Shown one piece after another: positions 1-7,252 of a DNA stretch of 64,000 nucleotides; position 1 is the stretch's first letter; each line of letters opens with the position of its first letter. A program made the translations under genes and the position numbers. Location: NCBI GenBank assembly GCA_963617205.1, contig CAVEOA010000003.1, positions 124,001 through 188,000 of the forward strand. The letters are read 5' to 3'. The stretch comes from UBA11524 sp963617205. GTDB lineage: Bacteria; Bacillota; Clostridia; Christensenellales; Aristaeellaceae. The notes under the pieces were generated by a model. That model ran no database searches. It was not told where the DNA came from and worked only from the letters and a program-made list of their open reading frames with translations.

Positions 1-498
1 GGCATCTATAACGCCCTCGATGTGGAGGAAAAGTCCCTGCACGATCTGGCAGACGGCGAGCCCGTGCTGGATGGCGATGTGATTCTGCTGGGCTACTGGG
101 TGGACAAGGGCGGTCCCAATGCGCAGATGAAGGCCTTTATGGAAAAGGTGGAGGGCAAAACGGTCGGCGTGTTCAGCACCCTGGCCTATTGGGCAGATTC
201 CACGCACGGTCATCAGAGCATCGTCAACGGCGTTCATCTGCTGAAGGACCGGAACGTGATTCTTGGCGGCTACGTGTGCAACGGATGCATGTCTCAGGAG
301 ATGATTGCCCGCTTCCGTGCCATGGGCTCCACCGGTCCGCACAGCGCATCCCCGGAAAGCGAAGCCCGCTGGGAGGTGATGGCGAACCATCCCACAGCAT
401 GCGAAATCGCGCTGGGCGCCGAGCGGTTCAACGACCGTTTGAAGCTCCTGAAGCGCCTGAATGAGCAGGGATTGGCATACGCCTCGGTGCACTTCTGA
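1..498 (+). CDS. Flavodoxin-family protein, 3' part (5' end outside window)
   Basis: The frame is open from base 1 and ends at TGA 496-498; a GTG at 22 is internal, so the true start lies upstream. The visible part matches the C-terminal part of flavodoxin-fold proteins: a strand with DVILLGYWVDKGGP, a helix with NAQMKAFMEKV, a strand with TVGVFSTLAYW, then a C-terminal stretch with a CNGC pair (YVCNGCMS). In this family the residues after the central strand bind FMN, so an electron-transfer or FMN-dependent reductase role is likely. Standalone flavodoxins of this kind occur in anaerobes, including beside bilirubin reductase genes, but no such partner is visible. The exact role cannot be set from a fragment. 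Confidence 0.7.
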   Translation, partial: GIYNALDVEEKSLHDLADGEPVLDGDVILLGYWVDKGGPNAQMKAFMEKVEGKTVGVFSTLAYWADSTHGHQSIVNGVHLLKDRNVILGGYVCNGCMSQEMIARFRAMGSTGPHSASPESEARWEVMANHPTACEIALGAERFNDRLKLLKRLNEQGLAYASVHF

Positions 499-626
499 CG
501 CATCGCCGCACAGCTCGGCGATATCGCTGAATGCGCCCTTATGCGCTCCGGTGCAACAAAATATCAATTTGCAGGCTGGAAGCCAAATGCGTTTCCAGCC
601 TGTTTCCTGTAAAAAGGAGGTTTCAC

Positions 627-705
627 CTCGTCGGCTTCGCCTCGTCGGTTTCGTCTCGTCGGTTTCACCTCGCCGGTTTCGCCTCGCCGGTTTCGCCTGC
701 CCTGT
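627..705. repeat. Short tandem repeats, CTCGTCGGTTTC type
   Basis: About six imperfect copies of a 12-base unit of the form CTCGyCGGyTTC lie in tandem in the gap after the flavodoxin gene. The units contain GGC-TTC-GCC mini-palindromes like those of the wider repeat family in this window. No coding frame here looks real. Confidence 0.75.
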
Positions 706-714
706 GCAGCTGCT

Positions 715-751
715 GAAAATCCGTGTTTTTCTGACGGATTTTCTTTTTTTC
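715..751 (+). terminator. Intrinsic terminator
   Basis: GAAAATCCGT and ACGGATTTTC form a perfect 10-bp stem around a 9-base loop, followed directly by a run of T. It closes the transcript of the flavodoxin gene. Confidence 0.85.
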
Positions 752-779
752 TATTCTTAAATTCCTGAAAAATCGTCTG

Positions 780-828
780 ATGCAAGCGTTTACATCCCTT
801 GTCATCCTTTCCGCTTTTGTGATATACT
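780..828 (+). promoter_or_regulatory. cre-like site and promoter of the phosphofructokinase gene
   Basis: ATGCAAGCGTTTACAT at 780-795 fits the published CcpA cre consensus WTGNAANCGNWNNCAW at every fixed position. Directly downstream are TTGTCA (799-804) and TATACT (823-828), 18 bases apart, giving a start near 835. The site therefore sits just upstream of the -35 box, the position used for CcpA activation of glycolytic operons such as the lactococcal las operon. Activation by CcpA here is an inference. Confidence 0.7.
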
Positions 829-925
829 ATGAAGGGTTGTATCGATTCCCCCGATGCACAGATCGCCTGTACGGCTGATGCGGCATCCTGTGCATGATGA
901 GTCTGAAATGGAGTGAATTATCTTT

Positions 926-1978
926 ATGATGAGAAAAATCGGCGTTCTGACCTCCGGCGGCGATGCGCCCGGCATGAATGCGGCCGTGATGTCGATTGCC
1001 CGCAGTGCCGCGGCGTACGGCATGCCGCTGATCGGCATTAAGCGCGGCTATAACGGTCTTCTCCGCAAGTCCACCAGCATCAAGGATGACCTTCAGGAGC
1101 TGTATCTCGATACGGTGCTGGACATTGCCGACCAGCCCGGCACGTATCTGCGCACCGCGCGCTGCGAGGAATTCAAGGATCCGAAGTGGCGTGAAATCGC
1201 CGTGCAGACGCTGCGTGCGATGGAGATTGACGGCCTTGTCGTCATCGGCGGCGACGGCTCCTTCCAGGGTGCGATGCGCCTGTGCGAGCTGGGCATCCCC
1301 TGCATCGGCATCCCGGGCACGATTGACAATGACCTTGCGTACACCGAGATGACGCTGGGCTATGAAACCGCCGTGCAGGTCTGCACCGAGGCGGTCCGCG
1401 CCATCCGCGCCACGAGCCGTTCGCATGACCGTCCGCACGTGGTGGAGTGCATGGGTCGTCACTGCGGCGACATCGCCCTGAAGACCGCCTGCGCCACAGG
1501 CTCTGAAATCGTCGTGGTGCCGGAGGTTGAATGGTCGGTCGAGGAGGTTGCATCCCGCCTGAACAAGCAGATTGCCAAGGGCAACTACCGCAGCACCATC
1601 GTGATTGCGGAAGGCTGCTGGGAGTCCATGAAGCCGTTTGACATGTATGGCTTCCTGACCAGCCACGGCAAGGAGTGCTATCAGGGCGAGCCGATGAGCG
1701 CATCGCGTTTCGCGTCCATTATGAAGCGCATGTGCGGCATGGTCGAGGCCCGTTCGACGGTCGTCGGCTACACCCAGCGCGGCGCTCTGCCGGTCGCCAA
1801 GGACAGCGCCTTCGCCTTTGAGGCCGGCAATCTCGCCGTTCGCCTCCTGCGTGACGGCGTGTCCAATCAGGTCATCGGCGTCCGTCAGGGCAAGGTATTC
1901 TACATGCCCATCGATGAAGCCCTCAAGATGGAAAAGCACTTCCGCCACGACCTGTACGACCTCGTCAACGGCCTGTAA
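926..1978 (+). CDS. pfkA: ATP-dependent 6-phosphofructokinase
   Basis: Cytoplasmic enzyme that phosphorylates fructose 6-phosphate to fructose 1,6-bisphosphate. The N-terminal nucleotide loop reads SGGDAPGMNAA (residues 10-20), the second loop GGDGS lies near residue 108, and the catalytic segment PGTIDND near residue 130. Glycine in GGDGS and in PGTIDND is the ATP-type signature; PPi-dependent enzymes carry Asp and Lys there. MGRHCGDIAL is the sugar-binding segment. At 350 residues it is about 30 longer than the classical bacterial enzyme. ATG 926 has a weak GGAG about 12 bases upstream. It is a single-gene unit with its own promoter, cre-like site and terminator. Confidence 0.92.
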   Translation: MMRKIGVLTSGGDAPGMNAAVMSIARSAAAYGMPLIGIKRGYNGLLRKSTSIKDDLQELYLDTVLDIADQPGTYLRTARCEEFKDPKWREIAVQTLRAMEIDGLVVIGGDGSFQGAMRLCELGIPCIGIPGTIDNDLAYTEMTLGYETAVQVCTEAVRAIRATSRSHDRPHVVECMGRHCGDIALKTACATGSEIVVVPEVEWSVEEVASRLNKQIAKGNYRSTIVIAEGCWESMKPFDMYGFLTSHGKECYQGEPMSASRFASIMKRMCGMVEARSTVVGYTQRGALPVAKDSAFAFEAGNLAVRLLRDGVSNQVIGVRQGKVFYMPIDEALKMEKHFRHDLYDLVNGL

Positions 1979-1992
1979 AAATACACAAAATC

Positions 1993-2031
1993 GCCGCGCT
2001 GCATCCCAGAACGGATGTGGCGCGGCTTTTT
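1993..2031 (+). terminator. Intrinsic terminator after pfkA
   Basis: GCCGCGC (1993-1999) pairs with GCGCGGC (2020-2026), extended inside by GCATCC/GGATGT, and is followed by TTTTT. T-rich sequence on the other strand suggests it may also stop the convergent glycosyltransferase transcript. Confidence 0.85.
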
Positions 2032-2143
2032 ATGTGGGAATTTCAATTCAATTTCGTGTCAAGCATGAGCTTGAGTGGGAATTGCACGCGAATAACGGTC
2101 TTGTTTCAGCGTATTCGTGCCATTTGCGTGCATCCGGCACTGT

Positions 2144-3397
2144 TTACCGCCGCCATTTGCGCACCGACTGCTCAATCAGCGCGGCGGCATTGGCGCAGCC
2201 GTGCTCGCTGCGCAGCTTTTCACCCATCTGCGCGGCTTTCTCCGCATATTCGGGCGTGCTGGTAAGCTCATAGAGGCGCTCGGCAAGGAGGTCCGCCGTC
2301 AGATGCTCGCGGAGAATCGGCTTCGGACCGCAGTGCGCCTCATAGACGCGCTCCGCCCAGAAGGGCTGGTCGCCGCCGAAGGGAATCACCAGCGTCGGCA
2401 GACCGTTGCGCAGGCTCGAAGCCGTCGTGCCCGCGCCGCCATGATGCACCGCCGCCGCCATGTGCGGAAACAGCCAGTCATGCGGCACGCTGTCCACATA
2501 GAGGATGCGGTTATCCGAGTCCCTTGTCTTCTGCTGACCCCAGCCAAGCCCGACAACGGCACGGACGCCGGTCTGGTCCACCGCCTGCCGGATGATTTCC
2601 GCCAGCTCCGTCATATCGCCGGACACCATTGAGCCGAAGCCGATGTACACGGGCTTTTCACCGTTGTTCAGGAAGTCCGCAAGCTCCTGCGGCGGATTGT
2701 ACGGCGCGGGATGCTCATCCCACCAGAAGCCGGCCATGTGGATGTTGCTCCCCCACGATTCCGGTCGCGGCACGAGATGCGGGCTGACGGCATAGATGAC
2801 GGGCACATCCTGTCCGCCGGAGGTGTAGTCGGGCGTGGAACGCACGCGGCGCTTTGCCATGTCATTTTCCTTGCGCCATGTGGACAGGAAACGGTACTCC
2901 AGCGTGGAGATCAGCAGATAGCCGATGCGGTAGCTCAGCACGTTCCACCACTTACCGAGCTTGCGGAACGGCGCGGACGAAATCGGCATATCCGGGCAGG
3001 GGTCCATGGGGAAATAATGCGTCTGGATGCACGGAATGTCGTATTTTTCGGCGATGGAATAGAATGCGCTGCCGAAGAAGGTGCAGACAATCGCCTCCGC
3101 ACCCTCGGCACAGTGCAGCAAATCATCGAGCAGCTGCGGCGCAATGTCGCGGATGCCCTTCTCAAATTCCTTCAGGTAGTTCATGCCGACCGAATCCGGC
3201 TGCATCAGCCGGTTCATCAGGTCGACGACGTCGCCGGAAATCGGATAAAACGACAATCCTGCGTCATGAATCATCTGCTCAAAGGGCTTGAACGCGGCAA
3301 TCGTCACCTCGTGCCCGCGCGCGTGCAGCTCACGCCCCAGCAGCATGTAGGGTCGCACATCGCCCGTTGAGCCGAGCGAAATCATCGTGATTTTCAT
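2144..3397 (-). CDS. GT1/GT28-type UDP-sugar glycosyltransferase
   Basis: A 417-residue GT-B enzyme of the MGT/sterol-glucosyltransferase-like group. The N-terminal Rossmann domain starts with MISLGSTGDVRPYMLLGREL (residues 4-23), the GT28 N-terminal signature. The C-terminal donor domain holds VHHGGAGTT followed by a PFGGDQPFW segment, which in this family binds the UDP-sugar. It would glycosylate a lipid or small hydrophobic acceptor on the cytoplasmic face of the membrane; the acceptor cannot be told. The ATG has an AGGAGG site inside the end of the upstream GT2 gene, three bases away, so the two are co-transcribed. Confidence 0.88.
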   Translation of the reverse strand: MKITMISLGSTGDVRPYMLLGRELHARGHEVTIAAFKPFEQMIHDAGLSFYPISGDVVDLMNRLMQPDSVGMNYLKEFEKGIRDIAPQLLDDLLHCAEGAEAIVCTFFGSAFYSIAEKYDIPCIQTHYFPMDPCPDMPISSAPFRKLGKWWNVLSYRIGYLLISTLEYRFLSTWRKENDMAKRRVRSTPDYTSGGQDVPVIYAVSPHLVPRPESWGSNIHMAGFWWDEHPAPYNPPQELADFLNNGEKPVYIGFGSMVSGDMTELAEIIRQAVDQTGVRAVVGLGWGQQKTRDSDNRILYVDSVPHDWLFPHMAAAVHHGGAGTTASSLRNGLPTLVIPFGGDQPFWAERVYEAHCGPKPILREHLTADLLAERLYELTSTPEYAEKAAQMGEKLRSEHGCANAAALIEQSVRKWRR

Positions 3398-3400
3398 GTG

Positions 3401-4897
3401 TCACCTCCTGGTTGATGGCAGTCGTGCGCCTGTCCGGCACGGGTCATGCCAGTTTTCAGGCACCGTCACCTGAAATGGAGAAAACAGCCTGTTGTCGGAA
3501 ACGGTCAGCATACAATGCGGCGTACAGACGTGGTACAGCTGCTCCTTCATCCGGCGGATGCACCAGGCCACCATGCTTTCCGCCAGCGGCAGCGATTCAT
3601 CCAGCGGCTGAAACGCCTTTCTGCGAACGAGGAAGCAGACCGGCGACACGGCGCAGACGTTGACGCTCGTGCGGTTCATGCCGTGCCAGCCGCCGGAAAG
3701 CGCGGGCAATTTCCGATTTCGCGAGGAAACCGTGCCGTTCGGCGCGATGATGTATCCGGCATGAAGCGTCCTGCCGCGCCTGTCCTGCAAAAGCGGCGTC
3801 ACGGCGCAGACGTCGGGGCGCTGCGCGTACATCTCCAGCTCACGCAAGCCCTCCGCATCGGGCGCGGGCGTGTCGTCCAGCAGGAACAGCAGCATCTCCG
3901 CCGTTGACGCCGCGGCAAGGCGGTTCATGTCCTGCACGGTGTGAAAGCGCAGCGTGTCCACCGTGAAATCGCCGACCTCATAGCACAGCCGCAGCAGTCC
4001 GTTCTCGATGCTGCACGTGCCCGGAAAGCCGATGCGACGCATACTGTCCATCGTTGCACGCGATGCCGCGTCCAGACAGACCGACAGCCGCTCATGGCTC
4101 ATGGATTGCAGGAACGTCCGCCAATGGTAGAGCACACGCGGAATGTGGACGATGCGCTCTGCCTGCTCGCACACGCGGAGCATCAGGTCATGATCCTGCG
4201 AGCCGTCGTAATCGGGACGCAATCCGCCGACACGTTCAAGCAGCGTCCGCCGGATGACCGACAGATGGCAGATATAGTTGCCGGAGCGCAGGTTATCAGG
4301 GCAGTAGTCGGGCTTGCGGTGCGGGTCGGTGTGATAGCCGCCGTCGGACGACAGCTTATCCTCATCCGAATAAATGACGTCGGGGTTTTCGTCCGCAATC
4401 GCCCTCGCAACCTGCCACATGGCCTCCGGCGACAGCGTATCGTCATGGTCGCAGAACGCGATGTACTCGCCGTGCGCCATGCGGATTGCCTCGTTCGTGT
4501 TGCCGGAAATGCCCTCGTTCCTTTCGCCGAACACAACGCGGAAGCGCGGGTCACGCGCTGCCAGCGCACGAAGCGCCGCATGCGTTTCCTCCTGCGGACT
4601 GCAGCCATCGTACAGGCACGCCTCCCAATGCGGATACGTCTGCCGAAGCAGCGAATCGCCCAGCTCCTCGAGGAATGCCGGCTTCGTGTTATACGCCGGG
4701 ATGACGATGCTGATCAGCGTTTCGCACGGCGGACACGACCGCTGACGTGCCAGCTCCTGTTCATCCGGCCGTTCGCGGCGGTACACCCGGTCATCCGTGT
4801 GGAACAGGTGCGTCCTGGCCATTTCGCCTGCACGGTACATCGTATAGCCCAGCCCATGCATCCTCACATACGATGCAACGCGGTTCAAAAAGCGCAC
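3401..4897 (-). CDS. Family 2 glycosyltransferase (GT-A), GTG start
   Basis: The GT2 domain begins with TLISIVIPAYNTKP and has the family's acidic motifs, CLYDG and the DXD-like CDHDDT, then SDEDKL and SQDHDLMLR further on, as in rhamnosyl or O-antigen type transferases. The open frame extends to 4957, but GTG at 4897 is preferred: AGGAGGG lies six bases upstream (4904-4910) and a full consensus promoter lies inside the longer frame. That gives 498 residues. The C-terminal third has no motif I recognise. It heads a two-gene operon with the GT1 enzyme and likely builds a surface glycan or glycolipid. Confidence 0.87.
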   Translation of the reverse strand: MRFLNRVASYVRMHGLGYTMYRAGEMARTHLFHTDDRVYRRERPDEQELARQRSCPPCETLISIVIPAYNTKPAFLEELGDSLLRQTYPHWEACLYDGCSPQEETHAALRALAARDPRFRVVFGERNEGISGNTNEAIRMAHGEYIAFCDHDDTLSPEAMWQVARAIADENPDVIYSDEDKLSSDGGYHTDPHRKPDYCPDNLRSGNYICHLSVIRRTLLERVGGLRPDYDGSQDHDLMLRVCEQAERIVHIPRVLYHWRTFLQSMSHERLSVCLDAASRATMDSMRRIGFPGTCSIENGLLRLCYEVGDFTVDTLRFHTVQDMNRLAAASTAEMLLFLLDDTPAPDAEGLRELEMYAQRPDVCAVTPLLQDRRGRTLHAGYIIAPNGTVSSRNRKLPALSGGWHGMNRTSVNVCAVSPVCFLVRRKAFQPLDESLPLAESMVAWCIRRMKEQLYHVCTPHCMLTVSDNRLFSPFQVTVPENWHDPCRTGARLPSTRR

Positions 4898-4903
4898 TGA
4901 CGT

Positions 4904-4957
4904 CCCTCCTGCCTGCTTGATTGCGTTCATTATAGCATGCAAAGGCAGTAATGTCAA
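4904..4957 (-). promoter_or_regulatory. Consensus promoter and RBS that decide the GT2 start
   Basis: On the minus strand TTGACA (4952-4957), a 17-base spacer and TATAAT (4929-4934) form a perfect sigma-A promoter. Transcription would begin near 4922 and meet AGGAGGG (4904-4910) six bases before GTG 4897. Confidence 0.9.
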
Positions 4958-4983
4958 AGAAGCACAGCTTCAGGTTAATCGGG

Positions 4984-5066
4984 GCTTCTCCCCAACCCCC
5001 TACCCGCGGCGCTGCCTCTGGACTCCGCAAGGGACAGGAAACGGGACGAAGTCCCCCCTTGACCCT
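4984..5066. repeat. Intergenic GC-rich repeat, partial copy
   Basis: This part of the gap before rpmH contains a CCCAACCCC stretch and GGGACAGGAAACGGGACGAAGTCCC, matching the repeat at 55.1-55.25 kb and its inverted copy at 61.9 kb. GGGAC-GAA-GTCCC is one of the short GAA-loop hairpins typical of the family. Confidence 0.75.
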
Positions 5067-5143
5067 TTTCGCGTCTTTGGTTCGCCGTTTACATGCAGAT
5101 TGCGCGTGCGGCTTGGGCGTGCGGCTTAAATCGTCAAAAAGGC

Positions 5144-5172
5144 TTGACAAAGCCGAACAAATCCGGTATACT
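5144..5172 (+). promoter_or_regulatory. rpmH promoter
   Basis: TTGACA (5144-5149), 17 bases, TATACT (5167-5172). The roughly 85-base leader that follows can fold around CCGGGGA/TCCTCGG with an inner GCC/GGC stem, possibly an autoregulatory L34 leader. Confidence 0.88.
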
Positions 5173-5264
5173 GTAAAGGCTGTATTGTAGCGACCCGGGG
5201 AAAGTTCGCCCTTTGGCGGATTGTCCTCGGTTACAATGATTCTGATTTGCAAGGAGTGTTGATC

Positions 5265-5399
5265 ATGTTCCGTACTTACCAGCCCAAGACGCGTCAGCGC
5301 AGCAAGGTGCATGGCTTCCGTGCCCGCATGGCCACCAAGGGCGGTCGCCGCGTGCTCGCCGCTCGCCGCCGCCGCGGCCGCAAGTCCCTGACTGTCTGA
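5265..5399 (+). CDS. rpmH: 50S ribosomal protein L34
   Basis: The 44-residue product starts MFRTYQPKTRQRSKVHGF and ends in an Arg/Lys-rich tail, the normal size and sequence of L34, a small basic protein of the large ribosomal subunit. AAGGAG lies at 5251-5256, nine bases before ATG. It opens the conserved block rpmH-rnpA-yidD-yidC-khpB. In many bacteria dnaA and the replication origin flank rpmH; here a glycosyltransferase pair takes that place. Confidence 0.97.
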   Translation: MFRTYQPKTRQRSKVHGFRARMATKGGRRVLAARRRRGRKSLTV

Positions 5400-5511
5400 T
5401 TTTCTGAGCCTCGTTTCAGAAGGTCTCTTTCAGAGGCAACAGAAGCCGACCGTCGGCTGATGCCGCAGGAGGCAAGGGTTATCCCCGAACCTCCGGCTTC
5501 AATTGTGGATG

Positions 5512-5558
5512 AAGCGCGCTCGATGTACCCCGTATGGGTCGCTGTCGGGCGCGCTTTT
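5512..5558 (+). terminator. Terminator-like hairpin between rpmH and rnpA
   Basis: AAGCGCGC (5512-5519) pairs with GCGCGCTT (5549-5556), with an inner ACCC/TGGG... stem, followed by TTTT. It probably stops a share of transcripts, so that L34 is made in excess over the RNase P protein. No other promoter for rnpA is obvious. Confidence 0.6.
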
Positions 5559-5625
5559 CCTGATTTTATGGCTGTTTTCAGGATGGATTTCCCGTCAAAG
5601 GGAAGAAACAAAGGACTGTGACCCA

Positions 5626-5976
5626 ATGGAAAGACGTTATCGGCTGCAAAAAAACAAGGCGTTCCAGTATGTCTACCATCGTGGACGGAGCGCCGCCTGT
5701 CGGGATCTGGTCATGCTCGTCGCCAAGGGGCAGGGCACCAAGGTCGGCTTTTCCGTCAGCAAGAAGGTGGGCAACGCCGTGACCCGCAACAAGGTCAAGC
5801 GCCGCCTGCGCGAATGCTTCCGGCCCTATCTGGGGGACGTGAAAAGCGGCCTGTACGTCATCGTCGCCAGACCCTCAGCCGCTCAAGCCAGCTTTTCCTC
5901 GCTGCAGCGGGACGTCCGATACCTGCTCAGGAAGCACGGACTCCTGCCCGCGCCGAAAGGCCCTCATGCGCCATGA
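5626..5976 (+). CDS. rnpA: Ribonuclease P protein component
   Basis: Protein subunit of RNase P, which helps the catalytic RNA cut 5' leaders from pre-tRNA. The 116-residue product has the typical MERRYRLQKNKAFQYVYHRG start and the RNR-type motif GNAVTRNKVKRRLRE. The frame is open further upstream, to 5503, but ATG 5626 fits the family's N-terminus and has AAAGGA at 5610-5615. It overlaps yidD by four bases (ATGA), so the two are translationally coupled. Confidence 0.96.
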   Translation: MERRYRLQKNKAFQYVYHRGRSAACRDLVMLVAKGQGTKVGFSVSKKVGNAVTRNKVKRRLRECFRPYLGDVKSGLYVIVARPSAAQASFSSLQRDVRYLLRKHGLLPAPKGPHAP

Positions 5977-6215
5977 AACGCGTTCTTCTCTGGGGCATCA
6001 AGTTCTACCGCAGCGCCGTCAGCCCGTATAAGGGCGGTCCCTGCTGCCGCTATACGCCCACATGCAGCCAATACGCCAAGACGGCCATCGAGCGTTACGG
6101 CGCCGTCAAGGGCTCGCGGCTGGCGATGTGGCGGCTCATGCGCTGCAATCCCTTCTCCAAGGGCGGTTACGATCCTGTTCCTGAAGACCCGTGCACTACA
6201 TTAAGGAAGGAATGA
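5973..6215 (+). CDS. yidD: Membrane protein insertion efficiency factor YidD
   Basis: An 80-residue protein with the invariant segments FYRSAVSP, CCRYTPTCSQYA and CNPFSKGGYDPVP. YidD is a small membrane-associated factor that helps YidC insert proteins. Start ATG 5973 overlaps the rnpA stop, and the gene lies four bases before yidC, the standard order. Confidence 0.96.
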   Translation: MKRVLLWGIKFYRSAVSPYKGGPCCRYTPTCSQYAKTAIERYGAVKGSRLAMWRLMRCNPFSKGGYDPVPEDPCTTLRKE

Positions 6216-6219
6216 ACTC

Positions 6220-7239
6220 ATGGGCATCAACGAATTCCTCAAAATGGTTCTCGAATGGATCTACAGCTTCATTGGCAACTACGGCTGGGCTGTCGTTCTG
6301 TTCACGCTGCTGATTCGCCTGATCGTCACGCCGTTCGACTACAAGAGCCGCGTCAGCATGCGCAAGATGCAGAAGCTCGCGCCGAAGCAGGCAGCCATCC
6401 AGAAGAAGTACGAGAAGGATCAGGAGAAGATGAACCGCAAGCTGCAGGAGCTCTACCGCTCCGAGCATGTTTCGCCGCTGTCCTCCTGCTGGCCGATGCT
6501 GATCAGCCTGCCGATCCTCTTCGCCATGTTCAGCGCCATGCGCATGGTCGCAAACGAGCACCTTGTCCAGCAGGCGTTCGACATCATCGCGACCGGCTCG
6601 CCCACGATCGACTCGTGGCTGTGGGTCAAGAACGTCTGGATGCCCGACTCGCCGTTCGCATCCATGTGGCCGAATTACGACTCGCTGCGCACCATCTCCA
6701 GCACCGAGTGGCTGACCGTGTTCAATTCGCTGCCGCAGGCAACGCTTGATCTGCTGAGTGCGAAGGGACTGACGCTGACGGCGGATTCGTTCGCGTCCTC
6801 CGTGCTGTCCACCACCATTTCCGACATCTACAACGTCATGAAGGAGCTGCCGGCGTACATCGAGCACGTCCAGTATTACAGCAACCTGACGATTCCGCTG
6901 TTCAACCTGAGCATCTTCGTGCACTACAACGGCTACTTCATCCTGCCGATCCTCGCCGCCGGCGGTCAGTACCTGATGACAAAGCTGAATCCGACGCAGC
7001 CTGCCGAAACCGAGCAGGCGCAGCAGACGCAGAACAGCATGAAGTTCATGAACTGGTTCTTCCCGCTCTTCACGCTGTTCCTCTGCTTCAGCTACAACGC
7101 GATTTTCGCCCTGTACTGGGTTGCCTCCAACGTCATTGCCATGATTCAGACCAAGGCCATCAACATGTATCTGGATCATAAGGAAGCCAAGGAGGCCGCC
7201 AACCCCGTCGCAAAGACCAACACCACCTCACTGAAGTAA
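6220..7239 (+). CDS. yidC: YidC/Oxa1 membrane protein insertase
   Basis: A 339-residue polytopic protein of the short Gram-positive (SpoIIIJ/OxaA) type. It has a first membrane segment at about residues 15-35 (GWAVVLFTLLIRLIVTPF), a charged cytosolic hairpin (KMQKLAPKQAAIQKKYEKDQ), and further membrane segments, the last near residues 285-310 (FFPLFTLFLCFSYNAIFALY). It inserts membrane proteins with or without SecYEG. The N-terminus lacks the usual lipoprotein cysteine. The periplasmic-side loop between residues about 105 and 225 is long. RBS AAGGAA is close upstream; the khpB gene follows after 13 bases. Confidence 0.95.
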   Translation: MGINEFLKMVLEWIYSFIGNYGWAVVLFTLLIRLIVTPFDYKSRVSMRKMQKLAPKQAAIQKKYEKDQEKMNRKLQELYRSEHVSPLSSCWPMLISLPILFAMFSAMRMVANEHLVQQAFDIIATGSPTIDSWLWVKNVWMPDSPFASMWPNYDSLRTISSTEWLTVFNSLPQATLDLLSAKGLTLTADSFASSVLSTTISDIYNVMKELPAYIEHVQYYSNLTIPLFNLSIFVHYNGYFILPILAAGGQYLMTKLNPTQPAETEQAQQTQNSMKFMNWFFPLFTLFLCFSYNAIFALYWVASNVIAMIQTKAINMYLDHKEAKEAANPVAKTNTTSLK

Positions 7240-7252
7240 GAGGGAGACAAGC

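Noticed and set aside
827..1948. 373-residue frame opposite pfkA
   Set aside because: Antisense shadow of a fully conserved gene.
5501..5510. TTGTGGATGA as a DnaA box near rpmH
   Set aside because: One mismatch to the TGTGNATAA consensus, single copy, and no dnaA or AT-rich unwinding region nearby.
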